Numbered from the stretch's first letter, positions 7,119 through 16,398 are shown. The stretch is 46,277 nucleotides of DNA from Balneolaceae bacterium (GCA_007131725.1 SLPZ01000037.1:1-46277), one strand, 5' to 3'. Notes: generated by a model from the sequence alone, not told the origin. Numbers and translations: made by a program.

Positions 7119-7691
7119 ATGAATCAACCGAATGATCAACAAATAGAACATTGGGGGCGGGAGATCCGCAAATCGGACCGGAAGGCTTTCGACAGCCTCT
7201 TCCGGGCGATGTACCCCAGGCTGGTACGGTTCGCCGCATCGTATACGCGCGAAAAATCGTCGGCTGCCGACATCGTGCAGGATACCTTTGTGATTTTATG
7301 GCAAAAACGCAGCCAGATCGATTCTAACCGGTCGCTGCGAGCTTTTTTATATCAAATTGTAAGAAACAGGTCTTTGAATTATTTACGCGATCACGCAAAC
7401 GAAACTCTTTCTTCCGAATGGGATGAGCTGAGCAGCCAGCCTTCACACAACCTGTCGGAAAATCCAGAGGATTCGTCAACCATACTTTCTGCACGATTTC
7501 GGGAGTGGATCAGCAATTTACCCGAACGTCAGCAGGAAGCATTCAAGCTGAGCCGCTTTGAAGGGCTCGACCACAATGAAATTGCCGATGTGATGAATAT
7601 ATCGGCTAAAACCGTAAACAACCATATTGTAGCCGCTTTAAGCAAACTCAAAGATCAGTATTACCATTATCAAAATCAGAGTAACCCATAG
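7119..7691 (+). CDS. ECF-type RNA polymerase sigma factor (FecI-like)
   Basis: 190 residues with sigma region 2 at about 25-90 (FDSLFRAMYPRLVRFAASYT, then the SAADIVQDTFVILWQKR helix) and region 4 at about 135-185 (LPERQQEAFKLSRFEGLDHNEIADVMNIS, then KTVNNHIVAALSKLK). It lacks regions 1 and 3, as expected for an ECF factor. The next gene, 5 bases downstream, encodes a FecR-type anti-sigma factor, and a TonB receptor with an STN signalling domain follows. This is the classic trans-envelope signalling order: the receptor senses a ligand, FecR relays the signal and the sigma factor drives transcription. The most likely target is the downstream receptor gene itself. Confidence 0.93.
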   Translation: MNQPNDQQIEHWGREIRKSDRKAFDSLFRAMYPRLVRFAASYTREKSSAADIVQDTFVILWQKRSQIDSNRSLRAFLYQIVRNRSLNYLRDHANETLSSEWDELSSQPSHNLSENPEDSSTILSARFREWISNLPERQQEAFKLSRFEGLDHNEIADVMNISAKTVNNHIVAALSKLKDQYYHYQNQSNP

Positions 7692-7696
7692 CCGCC

Positions 7697-8644
7697 ATGT
7701 CTAAGCAAAATCATAACAACCATCCGGACTCAAGCATCCTGAAGCAGTTTTCTGAGGAGGAACGTGCCGCCATTCAGGAAGTCTGGGAACACTCCGGCGA
7801 TGCTGCCGGTAATCTGCCGGGAGTTTCACCTTCTGAAATTGAAGAGGCGTTGAACGATGTGCACACCCGGCTTGAAATGAGCGGAGAATTTCTTTCTCCG
7901 GGTGATAAAATTGTTGGGTGGATTCAGCGCCATCACCGAATTCTTGTGGCGGCAGTGGCACTCATTGCCATTACTTCGCTTTTCCTGTTTGTACCTAAAA
8001 CGGCCACCGTGCCATACGGCGAAATCGCCACACTGGAAATGCCCGACGGAACAACCATCGAAATGAACAGCGGAACCACGATACTCTACAGCCGTCTTTA
8101 CCCATACACAAACCGGCATATGGAATTGAACGGCGAAGCGTTCTTTACGGTAGAAGAGCACTCAAACCCATTTATTGTGGAAGCAAACGGAAGCATTATC
8201 GAAGTTACGGGCACCCGGTTCAACATCCGGTCATGGAGCGATGAACCCGGGCTGAAAACATCCGTGACCGTCAGTGACGGGCAGGTACTGTTTTACCCGG
8301 CACAAGACCGTTCCGGATACCGGATTTTACAGGCCAACGAAAGCAGTTTTTGGAACATCGAAATGGACCGGCCGGCTGAACCTGAAGCTGCCGCTGCCGA
8401 TGATATTCTTGCATGGCGTGAACACCGGTTTGTATTTCAGAACCAAACCATTCTGTCCATTTTAAGAGACCTGGAGCGCCGGTATGATGTGGAAATTGAA
8501 CTGGCCGTTCCCGAGGTAGCTTTCAGCACACTCACGGCCTACTATTCGCAAAATGTACACATCGAAACAATTCTCGAAGATATATGCACGGTGAAAGGCC
8601 TTCGCTTCACCGAAACAGCAAATGGATATCGAATATTTGATTAA
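7697..8644 (+). CDS. FecR-family anti-sigma factor
   Basis: 315 residues. A cytoplasmic N-terminal part (1-80) with helical sigma-binding character precedes one membrane helix at about 81-99 (RILVAAVALIAITSLFLFV). The periplasmic FecR domain follows, with YGEIATLEMPDGTTIEMNSGTTI and VEANGSIIEVTGTRFNIRS. The C-terminal AWREHRFVFQNQTILSILRDLERRYDVEIEL is the STN-like segment (DUF4974) that contacts the receptor in this family. It sits 5 bases after the sigma gene and 33 bases before the receptor gene, so the three are probably co-transcribed. Confidence 0.92.
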   Translation: MSKQNHNNHPDSSILKQFSEEERAAIQEVWEHSGDAAGNLPGVSPSEIEEALNDVHTRLEMSGEFLSPGDKIVGWIQRHHRILVAAVALIAITSLFLFVPKTATVPYGEIATLEMPDGTTIEMNSGTTILYSRLYPYTNRHMELNGEAFFTVEEHSNPFIVEANGSIIEVTGTRFNIRSWSDEPGLKTSVTVSDGQVLFYPAQDRSGYRILQANESSFWNIEMDRPAEPEAAAADDILAWREHRFVFQNQTILSILRDLERRYDVEIELAVPEVAFSTLTAYYSQNVHIETILEDICTVKGLRFTETANGYRIFD

Positions 8645-8677
8645 AAAAGACATGTTTCAGGGAATTCACATAGCACA

Positions 8678-11428
8678 ATGAAATCTCCATTCCGACATAT
8701 CATAGCCGCTTCTATGATAATTTGCTGCCTGGCAGGCGGACTGGCTGCACAGGACTCCGGAGATGGCGCCTATTCATTTGAATTCCGGGGTGAGCAACTG
8801 CATGAAGTGCTCGACCGCATTGCAAGAACAACGGAAATTGACCTGGTTTACGACCCGGCTCTTGTGCGAGGGCATCATGTCTATAAACGATTCCAGGACG
8901 AGCCGCTTCGGCATGTTTTAAGATCGGTACTGAGCGAATTTCAGCTCGATTATTTAACGCTCTCCACAGGCACCATCGTGGTTGTGCGATCTGTTTCTGA
9001 AGGGCCGTTTTACGGGACATTTTCCGGGAAAATTACCGACAGCCAGACCGGAGAGCCGCTGCACGGCGCCACCGTTCTTCTTGCTGATGCATCAGGCGGA
9101 ACCACCACCAACCGATCGGGAAATTTCTCCATTAACCGGCTGCTGACCGGCAGGCACACCATCACGTTCAGCTACATCGGGTATGAACCGGTGACCAAAA
9201 CGATAGAAATTGAACCGAATGGAAGCCATCGAGAGGAAATCACCCTTCATCCCAAACCGGTGGATGTGATGCCGATCGTTGTAGAAGCGCACCGGCCGCG
9301 CATGCCGTCACTCAGCCATTCCGGATCGTCTTCTCCCAATCCCGAGTGGCAGATTTCCGGGCCGATGCCCTCCCCCATCCGCAGCCTCAACCTGATGCCG
9401 GGCGTTCAGTACGGTCTTCCCATGACCGGCCTTCACCTGCAGGGCGGCCAGCAGAGTGAACACCGTATTTTGCTTGATGGTGTACCTATTTACAATCCAT
9501 TCAGTTTCGGGCAATTGTTCAGTGCATTCAGTCCATACGCCATAGGAAATGTGGAACTTCACAAAGCCGGTTACGGGGTTGAACAGGGAAGCCAGATTGC
9601 CGGGTTGATAAATCTTTCGCACGATCTTGTCCCCTCACAAAAAACCGGTGCATCCATTCAGGCCGATCCGATGAGTGTAAATGCACGAGGCAATGCCAGC
9701 CCCGGAAATCTGAACCTGATGACAGCATTACGTACAAATTTCTGGGATCTGTACAAAGACCCGAACCTTGAACAAACCCTGCAAAACTGGGATGTGCTCG
9801 ATCCGCTCATCACAAACATGATGCAGGAGCTTGACACCGATGCGATTGATTATCTGCCCTTTTCCCATGAATCGGATGTTGGATTTTATGATTTTCACCT
9901 TGCCGCTTCTTACGAAGCAGATCCCTTCAGTACACTTTCCGGTTCATTTTACCTGGCTGATAATTCTATAGAAACCCGGCTGCTCAACCAGGATATTTCC
10001 GGCCGAAATGAATTCCCATATCTCTATGCGACGGATCGGTATGACTGGCAAAATTTGATGGCAAGAATAGGCTGGAATCAAATGGTAACCCCCCGTTTTG
10101 AGCTCTCCATGCAGGCAAGTTACAGCTCCAATCAATTTGAATACCTGAACAGCAGCGGTGTTACATCTTCCAGAAAATTTTACTCTACATCATTGTCTCA
10201 GGAATATGCAGCCGACCGTTCTGTTGATGGCAGCATCCCGATACGGCTGCCCACTTTGTTTGACGGCAATTCCATCCGGCATTATACCGTAAGTTCGGAT
10301 GGCAGCTACAGTTTTTCACCACGGTTTTCTGTCCGGGGAGGCGTACAGATCGACAGAATCCATTCTGAAACGGAGATTTCAGAGCCGGCCGAAAATGGCA
10401 TTCAAACCGAACAGGCTTCCACACTTTTGGGCACTTACCTGAACAGCCGCCATACGTTTGGAAATTACTGGAGCATCGACTGGGGAAGCCGTTTCACCTA
10501 CGCCTCCGATCCCGGAAAACTGTTTGCCGAACCCCGTTTTTCGGTTCAGTACGATCAGCCCGATTCGAATCTGGGATACTGGAGTTTCCGGATTTCAGGC
10601 GGTTTGTACCGGCAGTTTGTCAACGAATTTCGGCTCACCAATCCCAGCCCCACAGCCGTGGTTCCATCGTTTTCTGTATGGTCGCACTCCGGCGATCTTG
10701 ACATCCCCAAAGCGTGGCACCTGAACGGTTCGTTCCTGCTTGAACCCGCCTCCGAAACCACGCTGAAACTGGAGGCATTTTATAAATGGCAGCCGGTTAC
10801 CAACATTACGGCATACCAAAATCCGGACAATGTAATTCGTACCGCTGATAATCAGGTCAGTGCGTTTGCCGAAAGTACTTCCATGACGGCACTGGGCGGC
10901 GGATTGCGCTTAAATCAGGCGCTGGCAGATTCGCGTGTAAAACTGCTTGCGGGCTACGACTATAGTTACTCACGCATCGACTATGCCACTCAATACGGGC
11001 GAACGATGCCGGCACCGTGGAATGAACCACACCGGGTGCAATTCCGGGCAATGTGGCACGTGCTTCCAAACCTGACGGCCGTAACAAAATGGCAGGGAAT
11101 CTGGGGACGAGCCTGGGCGTTTCGGCAATCATACTACGATTTTCTCCGGTTTGATAATGATCTGCGCCTGCCGCTGGAACTCCATTCACCGGATACCGAC
11201 ACACTCCCGCCCTTCCACCAGGTTGATGTTTCACTGATTTACCAACCCACATTCGGCCGCGCCAATGCCGAATTCAGGCTGGAGCTGATCAACATTTTAG
11301 GCCGTACCAATACAATGGACCGATACCTGATGCCAATCGTTTCATCCGGCGGGCAAATAGATTATGAAATACGTGAGCGGCGGTTTCCGGGATTTTATCC
11401 GTCGGTGAGTTTGAGGGTTGGGTTATGA
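8678..11428 (+). CDS. TonB-dependent transducer receptor with STN domain
   Basis: 916 residues with a signal peptide (1-24, ending GGLAAQ). The STN domain is at about 30-105 (FEFRGEQLHEVLDRIARTT). A carboxypeptidase-regulatory-like beta domain is at about 115-195 (GKITDSQTGEPLHGATVLL). The plug is at about 225-330, with LHLQGGQQSEHRILLDGVPI. A beta barrel ends in the aromatic-rich FPGFYPSVSLRVGL. The receptor imports a ligand across the outer membrane using TonB energy, and the STN domain signals to the FecR protein encoded just upstream. No SusD-like partner follows, so a SusC/SusD glycan-uptake pair is unlikely; the ligand could be a siderophore-like molecule, a vitamin or a peptide. Three small exported proteins of unknown function follow on the same strand. 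Confidence 0.92.
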   Translation: MKSPFRHIIAASMIICCLAGGLAAQDSGDGAYSFEFRGEQLHEVLDRIARTTEIDLVYDPALVRGHHVYKRFQDEPLRHVLRSVLSEFQLDYLTLSTGTIVVVRSVSEGPFYGTFSGKITDSQTGEPLHGATVLLADASGGTTTNRSGNFSINRLLTGRHTITFSYIGYEPVTKTIEIEPNGSHREEITLHPKPVDVMPIVVEAHRPRMPSLSHSGSSSPNPEWQISGPMPSPIRSLNLMPGVQYGLPMTGLHLQGGQQSEHRILLDGVPIYNPFSFGQLFSAFSPYAIGNVELHKAGYGVEQGSQIAGLINLSHDLVPSQKTGASIQADPMSVNARGNASPGNLNLMTALRTNFWDLYKDPNLEQTLQNWDVLDPLITNMMQELDTDAIDYLPFSHESDVGFYDFHLAASYEADPFSTLSGSFYLADNSIETRLLNQDISGRNEFPYLYATDRYDWQNLMARIGWNQMVTPRFELSMQASYSSNQFEYLNSSGVTSSRKFYSTSLSQEYAADRSVDGSIPIRLPTLFDGNSIRHYTVSSDGSYSFSPRFSVRGGVQIDRIHSETEISEPAENGIQTEQASTLLGTYLNSRHTFGNYWSIDWGSRFTYASDPGKLFAEPRFSVQYDQPDSNLGYWSFRISGGLYRQFVNEFRLTNPSPTAVVPSFSVWSHSGDLDIPKAWHLNGSFLLEPASETTLKLEAFYKWQPVTNITAYQNPDNVIRTADNQVSAFAESTSMTALGGGLRLNQALADSRVKLLAGYDYSYSRIDYATQYGRTMPAPWNEPHRVQFRAMWHVLPNLTAVTKWQGIWGRAWAFRQSYYDFLRFDNDLRLPLELHSPDTDTLPPFHQVDVSLIYQPTFGRANAEFRLELINILGRTNTMDRYLMPIVSSGGQIDYEIRERRFPGFYPSVSLRVGL

Positions 11429-11466
11429 CAAATATATATCAACTGATTAACCGGTAAGAAAAATTT

Positions 11467-12051
11467 ATGATTTTGAGAAAAACAGCATTAATCATTTTCA
11501 GCATTTCGCTTTTTATTTATTCTGGATGTTCCACAGGTTCAGAACCTGACGACATCGAAGTTATTCCGATTTACAAGATCACCGGTGTTGAGATTAAACC
11601 GCTGGATTTGGACGGAAACAATCACATTTACACTGACACCCTGCGCAATCAATTCCGCTTTTCAGTTTATACTGAATATGAAATTATCGGATATGAAGAA
11701 GTTCCCTCCGGCACAGGCAGATATTATTATGACATATTGCCCGGAATTATTTCAAACCCCACCCTCCCGGAATATGCATCTATTCAATTCAACAAACCGA
11801 TTGATTACCAAAGCCGGCCTATAGAGCCGGGCTTGAACCTGTTTGAGGACGAAGAAATTATGGACTCATTTGACGGCTCCGCATCGGATTTACTGTTCAA
11901 CCCGGTTTTATCACCATTTGTTATCGGTCAAATTGTTTTCAAAAAATCAGCTTTTTATGCCGAGCCCGGAGAGTACCAAATCGAAATTACCTGGGGCAAT
12001 GACGAAGAATTATTTCACGATAGCGTCCAGGTCTATCTTGACTTATATTAA
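11467..12051 (+). CDS. Putative lipoprotein of unknown function
   Basis: 194 residues. A lipoprotein signal is clear: a hydrophobic stretch (7-19) and a lipobox ending SGC (Cys21). The mature part is acidic and strand-rich (YKITGVEIKPLDLDGNNHIYT, FRFSVYTEYEIIGYEEV), which suggests a beta-sandwich; no known family is recognised. It follows the receptor gene by 38 bases on the same strand, so it may be a surface or periplasmic partner of that receptor. A shifted frame at 11585-11824 is a shadow. Confidence 0.75.
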   Translation: MILRKTALIIFSISLFIYSGCSTGSEPDDIEVIPIYKITGVEIKPLDLDGNNHIYTDTLRNQFRFSVYTEYEIIGYEEVPSGTGRYYYDILPGIISNPTLPEYASIQFNKPIDYQSRPIEPGLNLFEDEEIMDSFDGSASDLLFNPVLSPFVIGQIVFKKSAFYAEPGEYQIEITWGNDEELFHDSVQVYLDLY

Positions 12052-12076
12052 AGAATCATCTTTCGATTTTTAAACC

Positions 12077-12640
12077 ATGCCAAACAGACACTCTCTATTA
12101 CTTATTTTCCCGATGCTTTTTTCTGCGGCTGTACTTTACCTGCTGCTGAGTGACGAGCTGGAACCTCACAGCGATTCAATCTCCGCAACAACAGAATCGG
12201 AGCAAAATTTTCAAATGATGGATTCCAGCCGACCTATCGGTGTGCCTGTTTTGAACCGCTTATATTCTCGTCTTTTTTATGCGGAAAGTAAACTTCGAGC
12301 ACAACAGACAGATCATCTGACAGATACACAAAGAAAAAACCGGGCTGAACTTCTCGATCATCTGAATGAATATATTTTCTCGGAAAGCCTCTCCATCCGA
12401 AGTTTATCAGAACTAAACACTGCAGAAAATGTGATCAGTTATCTGGTCATCAAAACCTCGGAACCGGAAGTTGCCGGAATTATTCTTACTGAATTATCTG
12501 AAAATGGCCTCTCCAAAACGGATCATCCGGCCTTTTTGAACTGGATTGAGGAGTCAGGAATCACCAAAGAAGAACTGGCTATGATTCAGCCGCTATATTT
12601 CCAGCACCGTAACTCCGGTTTTGAACCTCCCTTGTTCTGA
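12077..12640 (+). CDS. Small membrane-anchored protein of unknown function
   Basis: 187 residues. One N-terminal hydrophobic segment (about 6-24, LLLIFPMLFSAAVLYLLLS) acts as an anchor or uncleaved signal. The rest is polar and helix-rich (LYSRLFYAESKLRAQQTDHL, KNRAELLDHLNEYIF). No family is recognised. It begins 25 bases after the preceding lipoprotein gene and is probably in the same transcript as the TonB receptor. Confidence 0.65.
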   Translation: MPNRHSLLLIFPMLFSAAVLYLLLSDELEPHSDSISATTESEQNFQMMDSSRPIGVPVLNRLYSRLFYAESKLRAQQTDHLTDTQRKNRAELLDHLNEYIFSESLSIRSLSELNTAENVISYLVIKTSEPEVAGIILTELSENGLSKTDHPAFLNWIEESGITKEELAMIQPLYFQHRNSGFEPPLF

Positions 12641-12676
12641 GAATTAATTCGAGCCGATAAACAGTTCTGCTGAGTC

Positions 12677-13063
12677 ATGATCAAAAATTCACTTTTTATT
12701 TTAGTGGCCTTTTTTATGGCATCCTGCTCCGAAATTCTGACGGATTCGAATGAACTTGAGGGTTCCTGGGAGTGGATACAGTCATACGGAGGAATTGCAG
12801 GGCAGACCCTTACGCCTGAGAAGGAGGGAGTTGATCAGCAGCTCATTTTCTTTAAACACCGACGATTTTTGCTGATCAGTAACGGAGAAACTACAAGAGA
12901 TGGCCGGTATGAACTTACCGATCTGGAAATAGCCGGACAGAAGAGACCCGCCGTAAAATTCGAATCGGACAACTGGGATACATTCTACGAAATTTCGAAC
13001 GACACGCTCTACCTCACCCCAAACTGCATGGACTGCTTTTTTGATATTTACATACGCAGGTAA
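12677..13063 (+). CDS. Small lipocalin-like lipoprotein
   Basis: 128 residues. The signal ends in a lipobox, FFMASC (Cys17). The mature part opens with LEGSWEWIQSYGG, resembling the GxW start of lipocalin-like and META-type small domains, and continues with alternating strands (QQLIFFKHRRFLLISNGE, TFYEISNDTLYLTPN). A Cys-rich NCMDCFF lies near the end. The function is unknown. It is last in the receptor-linked run, and its stop lies 3 bases from the stop of the convergent pcm gene. Confidence 0.65.
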   Translation: MIKNSLFILVAFFMASCSEILTDSNELEGSWEWIQSYGGIAGQTLTPEKEGVDQQLIFFKHRRFLLISNGETTRDGRYELTDLEIAGQKRPAVKFESDNWDTFYEISNDTLYLTPNCMDCFFDIYIRR

Positions 13064-13066
13064 AAA

Positions 13067-13726
13067 TCAATCCCATCCCTTTTCGCCGATCAGCGGAACA
13101 AACTTAAAATGCTGCAAATGCTCTTCTTCGTAGCTCTCTTCCGAAACACGGGTAATCCGCACCATCACCTGGCTTTTCTGGCTGCCCACGGGCACCACCA
13201 GCCTGCCTCCAATATTTAATTGATTGATCAGGTCATCCGGTACAACGGGCGCTCCGGCAGTCACCACAATTCCGTCGTACGGTGCGTAGGCGCTCCACCC
13301 CAGCGTACCATCGCCCAGTTTCAGGTTGGGGCGGTAGCCCAGTTCATTCAGAATCTGTTTCGCTTTGTGATATAGTTTTTCGTGGCGTTCCACACTGTAC
13401 ACATCGGCGCCCATATGACATAGAATGGCAGCCTGATATCCCGAACCTGTACCAATTTCCAAAACTTTATCCCCCTTTTTCACTTTCAGCAGTTCGGTTT
13501 GAGCTGCTACCGTGTAAGGCTGGGAAATAGTCTGGCCGCTTCCGATGGGCAAAGCCATATCTTCGTACGCCCGGTTTTCAAGTGCCGTATCCACAAATAT
13601 ATGTCTCGGAATAGACTGGATAGCCATCAGTAAACGCTGATCTTTGATCCCCTTATTTTGAAGTATCTGAACCAGCTCGTTTCTACGATGTGAATGTTTT
13701 CGGTGTGATTTATTGCCCTTCGTCAA
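13067..13726 (-). CDS. pcm: Protein-L-isoaspartate O-methyltransferase
   Basis: 219 residues. The enzyme uses S-adenosylmethionine to methylate isoaspartate in damaged proteins and so starts their repair. The diagnostic pieces are present: IPRHIFVD (39-45), LPIGSGQTISQPYTVA (59-74, the substrate-contact segment), SAM motif I VLEIGTGSGYQAA (88-100), and later YDGIVVTAGAP and GGRLVVPVG. The N-terminal MTKGNKSHRKHSHRR is unusually basic. It is a monocistronic cytoplasmic housekeeping gene convergent with the lipocalin-like gene, with only 3 bases between the stops. Confidence 0.95.
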   Translation of the reverse strand: MTKGNKSHRKHSHRRNELVQILQNKGIKDQRLLMAIQSIPRHIFVDTALENRAYEDMALPIGSGQTISQPYTVAAQTELLKVKKGDKVLEIGTGSGYQAAILCHMGADVYSVERHEKLYHKAKQILNELGYRPNLKLGDGTLGWSAYAPYDGIVVTAGAPVVPDDLINQLNIGGRLVVPVGSQKSQVMVRITRVSEESYEEEHLQHFKFVPLIGEKGWD

Positions 13727-13839
13727 TGGAATACGGTTTTATGAATCTGGATTACTTTTTAAAATATCATTTTCAGCCATCTCAAACGAATCGGATTCTG
13801 TAAGCCGGTTCAGTTAATTGTTTATTCCGAGTATGCGAT

Positions 13840-13930
13840 AGACTTCCGAAGTCTTGTGTAGTTACTACGAAACCCTCACATAGCATAATATCAATGATTT
13901 AATAAAACCCGGAAAGACTTCGGAAGTCTT
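13840..13930. repeat. Paired AGACTTC-GAAGTCT palindromes, copy 2
   Basis: AGACTTCCGAAGTCTT at 13840-13855 and AAAGACTTCGGAAGTCTT at 13913-13930 repeat the arms seen at 3796-3881, with a similar separation of about 58 bases but an unrelated spacer. Each arm folds on itself and the arms are mutually complementary. The spacing suggests one mobile or structured unit rather than chance. It lies just upstream of pcm. Confidence 0.75.
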
Positions 13931-14056
13931 TTCTTCTATTGCTTAAAAACATAAGCTACCCCAATATTAGATCATTTTATCAAATAAATCATTGTAATTA
14001 TATAAATTACAAATATGCATAAGTGGAAAGATTTTTTGCGACCATTACCTGGCCTT

Positions 14057-14285
14057 GAATTGGTTGACGGGAACAGGGTGTTTTTAGCAACGCTTTGGCA
14101 GCATTTGTTATCGCTTGCGCGTTCAAAAAATGAGCGGCCATAAACGCTGATTACCGTCTATGAGCGTAATGGACCATTCCCCAACGGGATACCTTCGGTG
14201 CAAATGGTGCCGCGTTGATGAAAAGCCCGCCGTCAACCAATTCACCGCCTTGATTTTTTGATTCTTTTGTATCAAGACAAAAGAA
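14057..14285. repeat. REP-like element bounded by 14-base inverted repeats
   Basis: GAATTGGTTGACGG at 14057-14070 and CCGTCAACCAATTC at 14230-14243 are perfect reverse complements. Inside, 14186-14203 reads GGGATACC-TTC-GGTGCAA, a core shared with the element at 19733-19790. Just outside is a second hairpin, TTCTTTTGT/ACAAAAGAA at 14262-14285. Together they look like a nested dispersed intergenic repeat. Confidence 0.65.
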
Positions 14286-14450
14286 TGAAGATAAACGTGA
14301 GGAGATTGTTTTGAAAAATGGGATAACTTCTCCTTAAAAAGAGTTGAAGATGTACAAATAAGATCACATAAAAAAATAACAATTGTATTTAATCTCAATG
14401 CTTGTATTTTCAGGTGATTCGTTTTGAAATGTTATCATTCTGCTAACTGT

Positions 14451-16199
14451 ATGAAGAAATTTTTCATCACTGCTCTCTTACTTACTCTAATCTTCACCCT
14501 GGGGATGTGGCTCGACCTGTTCGCATCCGCTGAATCCGATCCGAATGGCTTTCAGCTATACGGTACCTGGATCAGCCTTCTTCCGCCACTGGTTGCCATC
14601 GGACTGGCGCTGATTACCCGCGAGGTGATTCTCTCACTGTTTGCCGGCATCTGGATCGGGGCGCTTTTCCTTGTCGGTTTCAACCCCTTTAGCGGCACCG
14701 CACAATCGCTCGATTTTTTGATTGATGCGCTTGTGGATGCCGATCACATTGCCATAATCGTCTTCAGTCTGCTTCTTGGCGGCATGGTGGGTGTGATGTC
14801 GCGCAGCGGAGGGACCCACGGCGTAGTGGATGTGCTCGAGAAATTTGCTACAACCCGCAAAAAAGGACAGATCTTTTCCTGGTTTTCTGCACTTTTCATC
14901 TTTTTCGATGATTATGCCAATACGCTGATTCGTGGAAATGCCCTCCGACCGATGACCGACAGGCTCCGGATATCGCGGGAAAAACTGGCATACATCGTCG
15001 ATTCCACCGCGGCTCCGCTGGCCGTTACGGCTGTAATAACCACCTGGATCGGGTTCGAAATCACACAAATTCAAAACTCACTGGCAGCGCTGGCTGAAAC
15101 CACTACCGACACAGCCCTCGCAACCCAGCTTCAGGCAGGAGCCGATAATGCTTTCATCATTTTTCTGCATTCCATTCCCTACCTCTTCTATCCCATTCTT
15201 GCCCTGATTTTTGTCTTGATGACCATCATCATGAAAAAAGAGTTCGGGCCGATGTTTGATGCCGAAAAAAGAGCCTATTCAGGCGGCGGTGTGATACGTC
15301 CCGGCTCCATGCCCGCCGCCGATACAAGCCTGGAATCGATGCAGCCCCTGGAAAACAAACCGAAGCGCTGGTACAATGCCGCGATCCCGGTTATTTCAGT
15401 GATAGTCGTTGCCCTTTGGAGTTTATACAGCACAGGCGCAGCAGAGCTCACTCCGGGTGAACGGGGAATCACCGATATCATCGGGAATGCCGATCCGTTT
15501 GCCGCGCTTCTATGGGCATCGTTTACGGGTTGTGCCGTTGCCATTATTCTATCGGTTTCCCAGCGAATTTTATCTATTAAGCAATCACTTGAATCGCTTG
15601 TTGGAGGTATGCAGTCTATGCTGATGGCTGTCATCATTCTCATTCTTGCCTGGGGTCTTGGCGGAGTAACCGGCGAAGTGGGTACCGGAGCCTACCTGGC
15701 TACTCTGCTTGAAGACACCCTTCCGCTGGCGCTGCTGCCAGGACTGGTCTTTTTTGTGGCGGCTGTTACGGCTTTCTCTACGGGAACATCCTGGGGAACT
15801 ATGGCGATCTTGTTTCCGGTGGTGATCCCGCTGGCGGTTGCCATGGGTGCCGGAGTCGGTTTTGCCGGAGGAGAACATTACACCATCATGCTTGGTTCTA
15901 TCAGCTCGGTGATGGCCGGCGCCGTATTTGGCGATCACTGCTCACCCATCTCCGATACCACGGTACTCAGTTCCATGGCATCTGCCTGCGATTTGATTGA
16001 CCACGTTCGCACTCAGCTTCCGTATGCGCTGGTCATAGCCGTGGTTGCCCTGATTGTAGGTGAGCTTCCCGCTGCCTTTGAATGGATTCATCCCATCTGG
16101 GGGCTTCTGGCCGGCTTCCTGATTCTCTACGCCATCCTCAAATATTTTGGCCGAGACCCCGAGGCCGCCGCCGATGCTGAGGTAGCACAACCTTCATAA
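14451..16199 (+). CDS. NhaC-family Na+/H+ (or organic ion) antiporter
   Basis: The ATG at 14451 gives 582 residues; a TTG nine codons earlier (14424) is less convincing because the hydrophobic N-terminus starts at KKFFITALLLTLIFTLG. About 11-13 membrane helices. Family signatures include FFDDYANTLIRGNALRPMTD, LAYIVDSTAAPLAVTAVITTWIGFE and, near the C-terminus, FGDHCSPISDTTVLSSMASACDLIDHV. NhaC proteins exchange Na+ for H+; some relatives carry malate/lactate or amines, so the substrate is open. It is a single gene in a cytoplasmic-membrane setting, flanked by repeats on both sides. A Na+/H+ exchanger fits a marine or saline habitat. Confidence 0.88.
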   Translation: MKKFFITALLLTLIFTLGMWLDLFASAESDPNGFQLYGTWISLLPPLVAIGLALITREVILSLFAGIWIGALFLVGFNPFSGTAQSLDFLIDALVDADHIAIIVFSLLLGGMVGVMSRSGGTHGVVDVLEKFATTRKKGQIFSWFSALFIFFDDYANTLIRGNALRPMTDRLRISREKLAYIVDSTAAPLAVTAVITTWIGFEITQIQNSLAALAETTTDTALATQLQAGADNAFIIFLHSIPYLFYPILALIFVLMTIIMKKEFGPMFDAEKRAYSGGGVIRPGSMPAADTSLESMQPLENKPKRWYNAAIPVISVIVVALWSLYSTGAAELTPGERGITDIIGNADPFAALLWASFTGCAVAIILSVSQRILSIKQSLESLVGGMQSMLMAVIILILAWGLGGVTGEVGTGAYLATLLEDTLPLALLPGLVFFVAAVTAFSTGTSWGTMAILFPVVIPLAVAMGAGVGFAGGEHYTIMLGSISSVMAGAVFGDHCSPISDTTVLSSMASACDLIDHVRTQLPYALVIAVVALIVGELPAAFEWIHPIWGLLAGFLILYAILKYFGRDPEAAADAEVAQPS

Positions 16200-16321
16200 T
16201 TATGCATTGCGCCAACAACCAGTACAATTCTGCTACTGGCACAAGCGTCCGCTAGTGTCTTTGGTGCTTTCGTAACTAAGCATGGCACAAACATCAGTAT
16301 GAGTTTAACGAGCTGAATTAT

Positions 16322-16370
16322 ACAACTTGCCAGAGTCCCCAACATCTGTCGGGGTTCTGGCAGAGTTGTG
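16322..16370. repeat. Solo REP hairpin between convergent genes, likely terminator
   Basis: ACAACTTGCCAGAGTCCCC and GGGGTTCTGGCAGAGTTGT pair around a short loop with two small bulges. The arms carry the same TGCCAGAGT/CTGGCAGAGTTGT words as the REP blocks flanking the RAYT gene 15 kb away. It sits between two converging genes (stops at 16199 and 16399), where it could end transcripts from both sides. Confidence 0.7.
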
Positions 16371-16398
16371 AATCAACAATTTTGGATCATGTCCACAG

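Larger units (their letters stand above)
13727..14450. other. Repeat-filled gap between pcm and the antiporter
   Basis: About 720 bases without a supported gene. It holds the paired palindromes at 13840-13930 and the inverted-repeat element at 14057-14285, described separately. A minus-strand frame at 14123-14398 reads straight through that element and has no recognisable protein features. Confidence 0.6.

Noticed and set aside
14123-14398. A minus-strand frame of 91 codons between pcm and the antiporter
   Set aside because: It spans the inverted-repeat element and the TTCTTTTGT hairpin and has no recognisable domain.
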